Assembly: GCA_963761035.1 (NCBI GenBank) | Contig: CAVXFH010000002.1 | Span: forward strand, 1,860,001-1,924,000 | Reading direction: 5' to 3' | From: JARRQJ01 sp963761035 | GTDB lineage: Bacteria > Pseudomonadota > Gammaproteobacteria > DRLM01 | DNA length: 64,000 bases | Notes under the pieces: generated by a model | What the model was told of the DNA's origin: nothing | Seen by the model: the letters and a program-made list of their open reading frames with translations, nothing else | Databases searched by the model: none | Program-made: the position numbers and the translations under genes | Shown: positions 8,781-17,461 of the stretch, one piece after another | Layout of the letters: each line of letters begins with the position of its first letter | Numbering within the stretch: the stretch's first letter is position 1

Positions 8781-9839
8781 CTAACCCCACGAACAAGCCC
8801 AACCATGTCGTTGTGTGTCGGGGTCCTCCCAAACATAAGCCACAGCGCCAGCCACAGCCCACAGAATCGATATAATCCTGTGAAACGCATCGCCACATGG
8901 AATGTAATAGGTAACCGATGGAATTAAGATTCCCTGCGAGCAACGATAGCGATGCCGCCCTGATAGCCCATCTTCATCAAACTCCTTAGACATATACTTA
9001 CTGAGATAGCGAGCGAGCTTGTGCCGCTTCCATTGGTACCCTTTATCTGTTCGGGTTGCTTGTACATCGATATTCCCATCTACCACCACTGACCGCCAGA
9101 CACTTCTAAGCATCCTCACATCTTGGAAGCCGACCACCGCCGCATGAAAGTGTATAGCTCCTCGTTTTTGACGTTCAGCAACAACTACATATCTGAATTC
9201 ACCTATCGTTTCTTTCACCTTTCTTACAAATTTCCGCCAATCGTCCCAGGCCTTATGGAGATCGATTTCGTTTTCACGATACGTGCAACTCAACAAATGA
9301 TCCGCTTTTACCGCCATCACTTTGCGCCGTACGTTTGCTTTTGCTCGCCGTGTAGCTCTCTCCATATGCGCCGGGTCAAGATCGCTGCGTTTCCTCTTCT
9401 CTACACAATGATCCTTATTGTGCTTCCTTTTGCGATCTAAGCGCTTTGCATTTAATATGTAACACCAACCAATTTCAGCAAGCTTGTCCCCATAGTCCCG
9501 TAGCTTTACGACCCAATACGAGTTGTCTTCCGCTGTACCGTTACTGTTTTTCTTGGGTCGGTTGAGATATGTCTTTAAGTCAAGTCTAGCGTCGGGGGCA
9601 GAGGGCCTGCGGCCCTCTTGCCGCCGACTGGCCACATTCCCTGCAACCTCTCCAACGTCTTCAAAGATGACAGTCGAGCCAGGGAACGTCTGGAGCAGTT
9701 CACCTAATAAAGGTTCATCACTACTCGTTCCTGCGGCAAAGTTCGGCGGCTTTGCTTCGCTACGCCCACCGGAACCGCTGCGCGGGCTGATTTGATTTGA
9801 AGCGTCTTCAGGTAAAGATGGGGCATCATCACGGTTCAT
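8781..9839 (-). CDS. HUH-type rolling-circle replication initiator
   Basis: 352 residues. RGAIHFHAAVVG places the metal-binding His-hydrophobic-His motif at 230-232, and LARYLSKYMSKE offers Tyr278 and Tyr282 as the nicking tyrosine. The preceding YRENEIDLHKAWDDWRKFVR matches Rep proteins of the phage G2P/ORF2 type. Such enzymes nick one strand at an origin and start rolling-circle replication. The first 100 residues are low-complexity and poorly conserved in appearance. The start at 9839 overlaps the AlpA-like gene by 11 nt, so the two are probably coupled. Confidence 0.82.
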   Translation of the reverse strand: MNRDDAPSLPEDASNQISPRSGSGGRSEAKPPNFAAGTSSDEPLLGELLQTFPGSTVIFEDVGEVAGNVASRRQEGRRPSAPDARLDLKTYLNRPKKNSNGTAEDNSYWVVKLRDYGDKLAEIGWCYILNAKRLDRKRKHNKDHCVEKRKRSDLDPAHMERATRRAKANVRRKVMAVKADHLLSCTYRENEIDLHKAWDDWRKFVRKVKETIGEFRYVVVAERQKRGAIHFHAAVVGFQDVRMLRSVWRSVVVDGNIDVQATRTDKGYQWKRHKLARYLSKYMSKEFDEDGLSGRHRYRCSQGILIPSVTYYIPCGDAFHRIISILWAVAGAVAYVWEDPDTQRHGWACSWG

Positions 9840-10041
9840 GGCGCACCCCAAGGTCTGAGGTTGAGGTCCGCATCTGGCCTGCGATATAGGCTTCCAGCTC
9901 AGAGAGCTGATAGCGCACCGCTCTTGTTCCAATGCGTACGAACGGAATACGCGCTCCGGCCCAGCGGTCGCGTTCCAGAAAGGCCATACTGACCCCCAAA
10001 AAATCTGCTGCTTCTTTTGTGTTAAGTAAACGTTTCTGCAT
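9829..10041 (-). CDS. AlpA/MerR-type DNA-binding protein, probable excisionase
   Basis: A 70-residue helix-turn-helix protein. KRLLNTKEAADFLGVSMAFLERDRW followed by RIGTRAVRYQLSELEAYI is the classic AlpA/Xis pattern. I chose the ATG at 10041 because GGAGG lies just upstream; a longer in-frame start at 10065 lacks this. Proteins of this family act as excisionases or activate integrase genes in satellite elements. It lies directly upstream of rep. Confidence 0.85.
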   Translation of the reverse strand: MQKRLLNTKEAADFLGVSMAFLERDRWAGARIPFVRIGTRAVRYQLSELEAYIAGQMRTSTSDLGVRHEP

Positions 10042-10179
10042 GATTGCCTCCAGTGAGTTGTTCAAACACGGGAGGTACTATCGAGGGAGGGTCAGAGGTC
10101 TGAAAAGAGCGCCTGCGTGCAGGCGTACTGCGTGTGCATGCTGATGTACTACTGCTACATGCAGGCGTGGGTGAGCTGA
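10042..10179 (-). promoter_or_regulatory. Intergenic control region with nested palindromes, possible origin
   Basis: This region lies upstream of the AlpA-rep pair. It contains GCCTGCGTGCAGGC (10111-10124, 6-bp arms) and a second inverted repeat, TGCATG (10135-10140) with CATGCA (10158-10163). Palindromes close to an HUH Rep gene are expected for a nick site or for operators of the AlpA-like protein. Which of the two applies cannot be told from sequence. Confidence 0.35.
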
Positions 10180-10812
10180 TTACTCCTGTTTCTGTGTTTT
10201 CTCAAAATCTCGGAGCGCTGACGTGAAGAATCGTTCTGCGGTTTCTGCGGTTGGATTGTCAGGTTTATTGGTAAGAGACTTGTAAAAACGCCGGGCAGCC
10301 TCGGCTTTGCTGGGGAATTTTCCGGAACGGTAATATTCAATGAATTGAAGTTTCAGCCGATTAGTGTGGGCATGCCGCTGAATTGCTGCTTTTGAGTTAC
10401 GGATGCTGATGGATTGTTTGACCTTATGCTCGACCTCGTCATCGGTTGGTATCTCGCGCAGCAAAAACTCCGCGTAACAAACCGATTCCATCGCTTCCAT
10501 CGCATAGAAAACGACGGTTCCTGGAATATTTTTCTTGAAGTCCTTCGGGTAGCTGCCCCCCTTGCTTGAGCGCTCGATATACTCAGCTTTATCAATACAG
10601 AGCAGTGCAAACAACGCAAAATATTGAGGCCAAGTGAAATCATTGGTGTCATCTAATCTAAACGTTAATCGGTGATTGAATAATCGAGTAGGCGAACTCT
10701 TAAGTACGAAGGCCTCCTCCTCCACGGAATACTCGATATCCTTATTGTCGGAATCTAATTCTGCAAAACATCCAATTGATGGTGTCAGCTTTGTCGCGCA
10801 ATTTTTCCTCAT
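10180..10812 (-). CDS. Hypothetical protein of the integrative element
   Basis: I do not recognise this 210-residue protein. It appears soluble, with no signal peptide or transmembrane helix. Notable parts are FTWPQYFALFALLCIDKAEY (60-79) and a basic C-terminal helical region, GKFPSKAEAARRFYKSL, that looks like a small DNA-binding helix-turn-helix (SKAEAAR). It lies between the integrase and the control region of the AlpA-rep pair. It could be a regulator or copy-control factor. The ribosome site is weak, so the start is uncertain. Confidence 0.6.
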   Translation of the reverse strand: MRKNCATKLTPSIGCFAELDSDNKDIEYSVEEEAFVLKSSPTRLFNHRLTFRLDDTNDFTWPQYFALFALLCIDKAEYIERSSKGGSYPKDFKKNIPGTVVFYAMEAMESVCYAEFLLREIPTDDEVEHKVKQSISIRNSKAAIQRHAHTNRLKLQFIEYYRSGKFPSKAEAARRFYKSLTNKPDNPTAETAERFFTSALRDFEKTQKQE

Positions 10813-10932
10813 CGCATCCGGCGAGAATGACCTTAGCCCGCTCAGCGACCATTAGACAGCCGACCATCGCAATTTTTGGAGCACGTTTGGCACGTACGAA
10901 ATCTAATGACGGAATGTAATACAGCAAGCGGC

Positions 10933-12219
10933 TTACCCTTCTGCTACACATGGCTTAGTTACAACGTCCCAAAGATTCACGACGCGGTCGGTTTCGCCGA
11001 GGGAAGCGACTTTGACAAGGTAATCAGTGATCTTCTGCATGGGCACGCGCAAGCGCTCCACATCGGAGATGATATAGCCGGCGGTCACATCCCGGCTCAT
11101 CTTGTGATTGACGAGCCGTTTCAGCGCATAGGCGGAAATTTCCAGACTTTCGGCCACGGTGATGAAGGTCCGGCGCAGGTCGTGAAGGGTAAACTCCACG
11201 CCGGATTGCCGGACCACCCAGCGCACCGCATTGCGCGGCTCGACAATCGGCCCCGGTTGGCCTTCCCCCGGAAACACATAATCGCTGCGCGCGACCGCCC
11301 GGCGACGGACGAACAGATCCGCTAAATAATCGGATAGGGGTAGGATCAGCTGCTCGCCGTTCTTGGTCTGGGGAATGGTGAGGGTCCGCGCCACCAGGTC
11401 AATATCTTGCCAACGGATGCGTGTGCCCTCGCTGCGCCGCAGCCCGGTGAATAGCAAGACCCGCAGGTAATCGGCCATGGTGTCAGCGATCGGCAAGGGT
11501 TTCTCCCGGCCCAGGCGGTCGACTGCCTTAAGCCAGGCGGGGAGCTGCTGCACGCGGATAATGGTTTGCCGCCGCTTAGAGGGATACCAGGCGCGGGTCC
11601 GGGTGAGGCGCAGCACCGGATTGTCCCGGAGGATCGGATTACCGTCGGCGTCCTCATATTGGTACATGGCAAAGTTGAGCACCGAGCGCAGGCACCGCAT
11701 CGCCAAGGTGGCATAGGCAGGCCCGCGTGTCTCGGCGAGCTTATGATAGCGCTCGACCACCATGTCTTTCTTGATTTCCCGCAATGTCTTGGTTTGCCAG
11801 TCGGGCAAGGCGACTTCCATGACGCGGTGATAGTCATACAAGGTTTTTGCCGATAGGTGGGGGCGGGCTTGGCGAAATGCCTTGAACGCTTCATGCAGCG
11901 CGATCCCCTGGAGGCGCTTGTCCTCCCGCTCTTTCACCGGGTCGAACCCTGTCGCAATCTTACCGAGTTTAATTTGTGCTTCGTCGCGAGCCTGTTCCAC
12001 GGTCAAGTCGGGGTAAGGTGCCAGGGTCATGCGCCGCATTTTGCCATTGATGCGCTTTTCGACGATAAACGTCTTTTTACCGCCCGCGGTGATCCGCAGC
12101 GCAAAACCGCGCAGTTCCGTGTCGCGGATAAAGGCCTGCCCGGTGGCCGGTGGGGTCGCCTTATCGACCACCCGCTTGGTCAGCTTGCAATGACCTTCTG
12201 ATCCTCTTTCCTGACTCAC
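10933..12219 (-). CDS. int: Tyrosine integrase of the element
   Basis: 428-residue site-specific recombinase of the P4-like class with an N-terminal DUF4102-type arm-binding domain. The catalytic set is complete: Arg261 (TGLRRSE), Lys286 (PQTKNG), His346 and Arg349 (LHDLRRTF), His372 (VNHKM) and the nucleophile Tyr382 (AGYI). It sits 173 bp inside the right att repeat and is transcribed away from it. It would catalyse integration into and excision from tRNA-Thr. GC content is higher than in the ATPase cargo gene, hinting at a composite origin. Confidence 0.95.
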   Translation of the reverse strand: MSQERGSEGHCKLTKRVVDKATPPATGQAFIRDTELRGFALRITAGGKKTFIVEKRINGKMRRMTLAPYPDLTVEQARDEAQIKLGKIATGFDPVKEREDKRLQGIALHEAFKAFRQARPHLSAKTLYDYHRVMEVALPDWQTKTLREIKKDMVVERYHKLAETRGPAYATLAMRCLRSVLNFAMYQYEDADGNPILRDNPVLRLTRTRAWYPSKRRQTIIRVQQLPAWLKAVDRLGREKPLPIADTMADYLRVLLFTGLRRSEGTRIRWQDIDLVARTLTIPQTKNGEQLILPLSDYLADLFVRRRAVARSDYVFPGEGQPGPIVEPRNAVRWVVRQSGVEFTLHDLRRTFITVAESLEISAYALKRLVNHKMSRDVTAGYIISDVERLRVPMQKITDYLVKVASLGETDRVVNLWDVVTKPCVAEG

Positions 12220-12391
12220 TGATCTTGTCTCCCGACCTACTGATTAGGCGATGTTGTAGGCGCCCTGTAGGCGCTAGGCATCAAATCGCTACAAAGAGAC
12301 TAGAACGGGATCGGAGAGGAGTCAAGACAATTAGTTGAAATTTATTAGTAATTCCAACAGGTTAAAACATCAGCAAACACTAATATCTGCC

Positions 12392-12436
12392 TTCGTAATC
12401 AGTAGGTCAGGTGTTCGACTCACCTCACCGGCACCA
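12392..12436 (+). repeat. att direct repeat, right copy
   Basis: 45 bp identical to the tRNA-Thr 3' end at 6757-6801. It is followed by ATAAAATCAATTAA, close to the sequence after the left copy. It lacks the 5' half of a tRNA, so it is not a functional gene. Confidence 0.92.
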
Positions 12437-12684
12437 ATAAAATCAATTAATTGTCGACACAGCTTTTTTGCCTTGGTGCTCTCCGTGTAGGCCCTGTATA
12501 GGATTTTCCGATCAATCCTCTACGCATTTGGAAAGTACCTTGCCCTAAACAGAGCAACCGGCGTCGAGCATGTCTGCATTCCTCTATCCGGTTGGTAATA
12601 GTATTTTCAAGATATATGCACAGATATTAAGACTCTGATACATAAAGTAATTTACTGTGCGCAAGTTATGTGCATAATTGACCT

Positions 12685-13231
12685 ATGATTTACAGTTATG
12701 CACGCGTATCAACAGACGGGCAGAGCAATGAGGCACAGGTCCGTCAATTTGCTGATGCCGGGTGTGACAAGGTCTTTCTAGAGGTTGTGAGCGGAGCCAA
12801 GACGGACCGCGCCCAATTGCGCCGTTTGCTGGATACTGTCAGCTCCGGCGATATTGTGACGGTGACTCGACTTGACCGGTTGGCCAGATCAACCCGGGAT
12901 CTTCTCAACATTCTAGCGACAATCACCGGTAAGAAGGCCGGGTTTCGATCCTTGGGCGACGTGGGCCGATACCACGACAGCGCATGGACGCCTCATGTTG
13001 ACTATCCTTGGCGGGCTTGCCGAGTTCGAGCGCGACCTTATCCGCAAGCGGACGAGCGAAGGCCGCGAACGCGCCAAGGCCCGCGGTGTGAAGTTAGGCC
13101 GCAAGCCTAAACTCACACAACATCAACGCCAAGAGGCGATTACACGGAGGGACAAAGGCGAAGAATCGCTCACGGATATTGCGCGCAACTATAACGTATG
13201 GCACACCATCATTTCGAGGCTTGGTAAATAA
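12685..13231 (+). pseudogene. Serine recombinase (resolvase/invertase), frameshifted
   Basis: The first frame begins MIYSYARVSTDGQSNEAQV with the catalytic Ser in RVSTDGQ and continues through RLDRLARSTRDLL. Near 12950-12963 the reading frame breaks. In the +1 frame it resumes as LTILGGLAEFERDLIRKRT and the C-terminal helix-turn-helix ending NVWHTIISRLGK. Joined, the two parts make a normal resolvase of about 180 residues. A short inverted repeat (GCACAG...CTGTGC, 12616-12660) upstream may be a relic of its res site. The protein is probably inactive. Confidence 0.85.
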
Positions 13232-13554
13232 GCAGGAGACTACGCCGAGGGACTTGCCAGATTTCAGTTAACTATTCGCTGCCTTTATAAGCGAATCGTA
13301 AAACCCGACCCTAAGCGGTTATTTTTCTGATCATCTTGAATGCCGGCTATGGGTGACTTTTGAGGTTTGCCAATCGGGATGAAGATACGTCTCAGGAACT
13401 CTCAGTGTTCGCAGGTGCATCCTGGGAATCAGGCAAGATTTCGTGATGACAGCCGAACGACCCTCTACTCGTGTGTTCGTGGACTACCCGTTGACCCGCG
13501 CAGAAAAGCGGTTATGCTTTCTATAGTCACTCCTCTTATTCCAAGGAGCAAGAA
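13232..13554 (+). other. Intergenic, no gene seen
   Basis: 323 bp between the resolvase relic and the lipoprotein gene. No convincing reading frame, RNA or repeat was found. The only clear signal is AAGGAG directly before the next ATG. Confidence 0.5.
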
Positions 13555-14034
13555 ATGTTTAATAATTTGAATTATAGAATTTTGGGCGCCGTGTTCCTGA
13601 TCGTTGCACTCAGTGCGTGTAGTAACGTATCTGTCAAAACGGTAACACCGATTCCTCAAACGCAATCCATCCTCAAAGCAAATATCATTTCTGGGGTTGA
13701 AGTGTCAATCGCGCCTATGCACGAGGACCGCATAAAACTCTTACAGAAAAAAGATATCCCCGATCTAATAAAAAAGTCGATGACTGAATCGCTTAAGAAT
13801 GGCGGATACATAAGCTCTACCATGGGAACCTATCGGTGCTTGGTAGATATCATAAACTTCGTGCAAAACCGGTTTATTGGCGGCACGGAAGTGACCCTGA
13901 AGGTTTCTATCCTCGATAAATCCAACACTATAGTTAAAGAATTTACATCCAATTCAGCCAGTATGCGATCTGGTCCCCGTGGTATGAGTGCCACATTTTC
14001 TGATGCCGTACAGAAGGCATTAAATCACTTGTAG
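13555..14034 (+). CDS. Putative lipoprotein, unknown function
   Basis: 159 residues with a type II signal peptide (MFNNLNYRILGAVFLIVALSAC) whose lipobox LSAC puts the lipidated Cys at 22. The mature part is a small mixed domain without known catalytic motifs. A repeated alternation such as GTEVTLKVSILDKSNTIVKEF suggests a beta-sandwich. It resembles the loosely defined periplasmic lipoproteins in which conserved residues are few. AAGGAG lies 8 nt before the ATG. It stands alone in accessory DNA. Confidence 0.75.
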   Translation: MFNNLNYRILGAVFLIVALSACSNVSVKTVTPIPQTQSILKANIISGVEVSIAPMHEDRIKLLQKKDIPDLIKKSMTESLKNGGYISSTMGTYRCLVDIINFVQNRFIGGTEVTLKVSILDKSNTIVKEFTSNSASMRSGPRGMSATFSDAVQKALNHL

Positions 14035-14326
14035 TGAATTAGCCCGTATTGCCGGAGAGTACTTTAATACACGGTGTTTACCTCTCCGACATGGAAATTG
14101 CGGTGGAATGAAATAAAAGGGTTTTGTGACAAATGGTGGTCATTTGCGTGTGTTACTCAGTGGGCCGGTTGGGCAGGTTTTGGCCGATTGTTGCCCGTGG
14201 TCAATAGGGCAATACCCGAACCGCAGCGGTCACTCAACGAGTGAATTCAGCTGCACAGTTACCTTTACTGCTTGACGCACTCGATCGAGCGCCTGTGTCA
14301 CATGAGCTAGGCCGCCCTTCAATATC

Positions 14327-14887
14327 TCACGGCTTTCTTACTCGCAATTCAATTCCGTATTCTATCGCAACGTTATTCTTTTCTTTAATGGCAAGCGAAA
14401 TCTGCTCGGCGGTCATTCTTCCTTGCGCATAGTGGGAAAGGTAAGGCTCATCAATAGTAGTCCTAACGCTTTCTATTTCAAAATCTACTCCGAGGTAGTG
14501 CGCCAACGGGCTGTTTGCATCCTTATTTTTTTTCCATTCATCATTCAACTTCTTGCTAAACAAGCTCAGCACTTCGGGAGAAATTATTCTTACATGGGTC
14601 GGATCGCCGATGAAGTAATCGTGGCGCGGATGCGGAACATTTATTCTGACAAGAGCATCTTTCTCGCAAACCCTGTATAACTCTTTCATAATTGCCAGGA
14701 ACATCCGTGGGCTCGCCCCGATATGCTCGAGTGAGTGATTGAAAAGAACTTCGTCGGCGCTGTTATTTGCCCACGGCCAAGGAGTTTCTTCAAGATCGAC
14801 GACCTGATCGGGCCCGCACTCCTGAAATAAATCAACGTTGATAAAGCCTGTTAACTTATTATTCCCGCAACCCATGTTCAGCTTCAT
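14327..14887 (-). CDS. SAM-dependent methyltransferase, small class I
   Basis: 186 residues beginning MKLNMGCGNNKLTGFINVDL, which supplies the glycine-rich SAM-binding loop (residues 5-9) and the acidic end of strand 2 (Asp19). DEVLFNHSLEHI provides motif IV, and MKELYRVCEKDALVRINVPHPRHDYF follows. This pattern is common in methyltransferases of polysaccharide or glycan clusters. The start at 14887 has GGGAG upstream. The in-frame extension further upstream contains no family sequence. The substrate is unknown. Confidence 0.82.
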   Translation of the reverse strand: MKLNMGCGNNKLTGFINVDLFQECGPDQVVDLEETPWPWANNSADEVLFNHSLEHIGASPRMFLAIMKELYRVCEKDALVRINVPHPRHDYFIGDPTHVRIISPEVLSLFSKKLNDEWKKNKDANSPLAHYLGVDFEIESVRTTIDEPYLSHYAQGRMTAEQISLAIKEKNNVAIEYGIELRVRKP

Positions 14888-15085
14888 TGCCTCGCTCCCT
14901 GTTTGCAATAATGCTGGTGCCCATTGTCGGGGCCTCACCCGACCGCAACTTGCCGGAACCCGGAAGTAAACCTGCGAACTTGCGCTATCAACCCACAGCA
15001 ATCTTTGAGGGTGATAATCGTTACCGTCCGTTTTCTGCGCAATTTCGTATAATGAGCTTATAGCCTTTTGCTCAGTCGATAAAAT

Positions 15086-15355
15086 TTACTTAGAAGAAAA
15101 GTAGGCGGCAAGGTCGGCGATATCTTGCTCACTGAGGTTGCCGGCCATCGCGTTCATCGTATCGTTCATTCGTGCGCCACTTTTAAAGGCCCTTAACTGT
15201 TTCGCTAAATAATCAGCCTTTTTGCCAGCGAGGCGTATGTTACCCTTGCCGTCGAGACCATGACACATAGCGCAGCCCTTGGCCTTTTCGGCGCCAGCTG
15301 CTTATACTGCCGTGGCTGTCAACAATATGCTGGCAATTAGGCCAGACTTAATCAT
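15086..15355 (-). pseudogene. Small c-type cytochrome with an in-frame stop in the signal peptide
   Basis: From ATG 15355 the frame encodes a signal peptide (MIKSGLIASILLTATAV), then TAA at codon 18 (15302-15304). It continues uninterrupted as AAGAEKAKGCAMCHGLDGKG with the CxxCH haem site and ends in LSEQDIADLAAYFSSK, a complete class I cytochrome c. Without readthrough the export signal and haem domain are separated. A start after the stop would leave the cytochrome in the cytoplasm without haem attachment. A single-base change would restore the gene. Confidence 0.8.
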
Positions 15356-15409
15356 CTTCCGACAAGCATTCATAACTACCAGGCTTCTTCTATAAGATTG
15401 CGACGATTT

Positions 15410-15628
15410 TCACAAACCGTATTTCTTAATAAGCGGCGTGACGTTATCGAGCGCAGCTAGGTCGCGCCGCTCTTGACCACATTGGCAACAACGCAGAATA
15501 GATTGAGTGGTACGTTGGCCAGATGGTGCAACGGTGGCGAAGACGGCGCTGCAACCGCATGCCTGACAAGGTAAGGGCACGGCGCATTCCCGCAGGTTGT
15601 AAACGTGCGTAATGGTGGCCGTATTCAT
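15410..15628 (-). CDS. Small zinc-ribbon-like protein, unknown
   Basis: 72 residues with cysteines spaced as in a zinc ribbon: CQACGC near 21-26 and CCQCG near 47-51. No catalytic domain or membrane segment is visible. It lies 55 bp upstream of the broken cytochrome gene on the same strand. The ribosome site is poor. It may be a genuine small metal-binding protein, but coding support is modest. Confidence 0.5.
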   Translation of the reverse strand: MNTATITHVYNLRECAVPLPCQACGCSAVFATVAPSGQRTTQSILRCCQCGQERRDLAALDNVTPLIKKYGL

Positions 15629-15822
15629 GCCCTAATTCTGGGAGAGACCTACGTGACAGTCAAGCCTTAGATTCCAGAGACTTGATTGATTGTCTAAAAA
15701 TCTATCCTTTATGCTACTGGTGAACTTCCGAGTTCAATCCAGTCCGAAAGTCAGAGCACTGAAATTAAACATTCTACGCATGAATGATTCGGTTGACGCG
15801 GAGCCTTTTTTGATCAGTATCT

Positions 15823-16023
15823 TTAACTTTTATGATCGTTACCAGAATTCTCCTGAGGCGGAGTTGATTGAGCGTCTTTTTTGTCTGGGCTCCCGTTCAT
15901 GGCATCACGAAAGCCCTTTACCGCACTTCCTAGATCGCTACCTAAGGACCGCAACTTTCCTGCTCCAAATACAAGCACGACGATCAATAGAACGACCAAG
16001 ATATGTCCTATGCTCATACCCAT
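15823..16023 (-). CDS. tatA: Twin-arginine translocase subunit TatA/TatE
   Basis: 66 residues from ATG 16023, with GAGGGA just upstream. A short N-terminal transmembrane helix (SIGHILVVLLIVVLVFGAGKLRSLG) is followed by the amphipathic helix SDLGSAVKGFRDAM and a polar tail, the standard TatA architecture. It oligomerises to form the Tat export pore for folded proteins. No tatB or tatC is adjacent, so this is a solitary copy, probably in addition to a tatABC operon elsewhere. An ATG two codons later is also possible. Confidence 0.88.
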   Translation of the reverse strand: MGMSIGHILVVLLIVVLVFGAGKLRSLGSDLGSAVKGFRDAMNGSPDKKDAQSTPPQENSGNDHKS

Positions 16024-16552
16024 AATTCTTCCCTCGCAAAAGTTATTGTTGCAACATCTTAGTCCGAGATTGCGTGAAGTCTTACATGACCACCATGTGC
16101 AGATTCGCACAATACACAGTTTTGATTCTAATACTAGCTGGAACATTAAAAGTTATCGGAGTAGTTATCGGCCTTAATATTGAATTAAATAGAAGTCAGG
16201 CCAGGCACGCCCGTTAAGTACTCGATAAATATTCAGATTGATACAGCAACGTTCGAATGATAGGCGATGGAGACTATGCTTTTTTGCCCAATTTCATGAA
16301 GATCTAATTGACGAGTTTCTAGATTGATACGGAGTCATAGTATAGACACAAGAATATGTTGGAATGCCTCCCGTCGTTCTCTCGCACAATATCTATTACC
16401 ACCCAATCACGAAGTAAAAATAAAATTTGAACAAAAATCGCTAAATCAGTGACGTCAGATGCCGCTATATAGATGTAATACCAGCAATATGTCTGCCTTG
16501 TGCCGAAGATCCTTATTTGACGGATACAAGTGCAGCCCAAAGGATTAATCGT
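16024..16552. other. AT-rich intergenic region between tatA and bactofilin
   Basis: 529 bp separating two divergent genes. I see no supported gene. The longest antisense frame overlaps the bactofilin coding region and looks like chance. The region must hold both promoters, but I cannot place them with confidence. Confidence 0.5.
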
Positions 16553-17071
16553 ATGTATGAAATGAAGCAATTGAACCGAAATACAGAAAGACGTACGGAG
16601 AAGCGCGAATTTGAACAAATGCGCGAAGCGGCGCCGGTGGTTAATCGCCAAAATCAGGGGTACTCTGTTAACCCGGCCTTGATTGGCCCCACCATTCATA
16701 TTAAAGGCGATCTGCTCGGTGAAGAAGATTTGATAATTCAAGGTCACGTCGAGGGGACCATCAACCTTAAACAGAATACCCTTACGATCGGGCAGCTTGG
16801 AATGGTTATCGCAAATATTCATGCGAAAACCGTTATCATAGAGGGCACCCTAAAGGGGGATGTGCTAGGCGAAGGAAGGGTTATCGTAAGGAAGACTAGT
16901 AATGTGCACGGCAATATTACTGCCCCTCATGTAAGTTTGGAGGAGGGTGCGAAATTTAAGGGCTGTATAGACATGGATTACAAATGCACGGCATCATCTG
17001 CGTCATCTAACAATGCAGAGTCTGTGTCCGTAGTTAGATTTGATTCGTTGGCAGGTAACGACAAAGCGTAA
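16553..17071 (+). CDS. Bactofilin family polymer-forming protein
   Basis: 172 residues. The central domain (about 45-145) carries the right-handed beta-helix pattern of bactofilins: PTIHIKGDLLGEEDLIIQGHVEG, then INLKQNTLTIG, IHAKTVIIEGTLKGDV and repeating V/I-G steps. Bactofilins self-assemble without nucleotide and organise cell shape or polar structures. The N-terminal charged segment, rich in Arg and Glu, is the flexible part. ATG 16553 is preferred because AAAGGA lies 8 nt upstream; a TTG at 16517 has no such site. Confidence 0.9.
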   Translation: MYEMKQLNRNTERRTEKREFEQMREAAPVVNRQNQGYSVNPALIGPTIHIKGDLLGEEDLIIQGHVEGTINLKQNTLTIGQLGMVIANIHAKTVIIEGTLKGDVLGEGRVIVRKTSNVHGNITAPHVSLEEGAKFKGCIDMDYKCTASSASSNNAESVSVVRFDSLAGNDKA

Positions 17072-17087
17072 TTCTAATGAGTGGGTG

Positions 17088-17318
17088 ACTGTAAAAGGAA
17101 TATTCCGCCACCGCAATGGCATAGCAATTGCCGCGCCGGCTCATGCTGAAGATCAGCTGATTGTCCTGGCACCAGTGGGTGAAATCGTCACTGTCGAACC
17201 GGCCGTCTCGATCCGAGTGCATGATTACCGGCCGTTTTGGCCGTCTGCGCCGCGCAGCCATCATCAAGGCATCCAGCACTAGCTCTGTGGCCATCATCGG
17301 CTTCATTGACCAGCTCAT
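17088..17318 (-). pseudogene. IS3-family transposase relic (OrfB fragment)
   Basis: The minus strand encodes SWSMKPMMATELVLDALMMA, then HSDRDGRFDSDDF and SMSRRGNCYAIAVAEYSF. These are degenerate forms of the DDE integrase core blocks HSDxGxQY and CxDNAxAESFF. Both ends and the first catalytic Asp region are missing. It is inactive debris and shows that this region once held an insertion sequence. Confidence 0.8.
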
Positions 17319-17461
17319 TATCGAATCAACACATGTTCAGTCCCATTAACTTTCCCGGCAAATCGAGGATGAAATTTCCGAGGAAGTTCATTTGATCAGT
17401 TTTTGTTTATTCCGGTAATTCCGTATACTTTATCCCTCGGCACAATGCAGAACGAACTACG

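Noticed and set aside
10742..10951. 69-codon minus-strand frame between the unknown element protein and int
   Set aside because: It overlaps the better-supported 210-residue frame, and nothing in it is recognisable.
15690..16025. 111-codon plus-strand frame opposite tatA
   Set aside because: Antisense to the clear TatA gene, with no protein-family resemblance.
16319..16822. 167-codon minus-strand frame upstream of and across the bactofilin gene
   Set aside because: It overlaps a well-supported gene in antisense, has no ribosome site and no recognisable domain.
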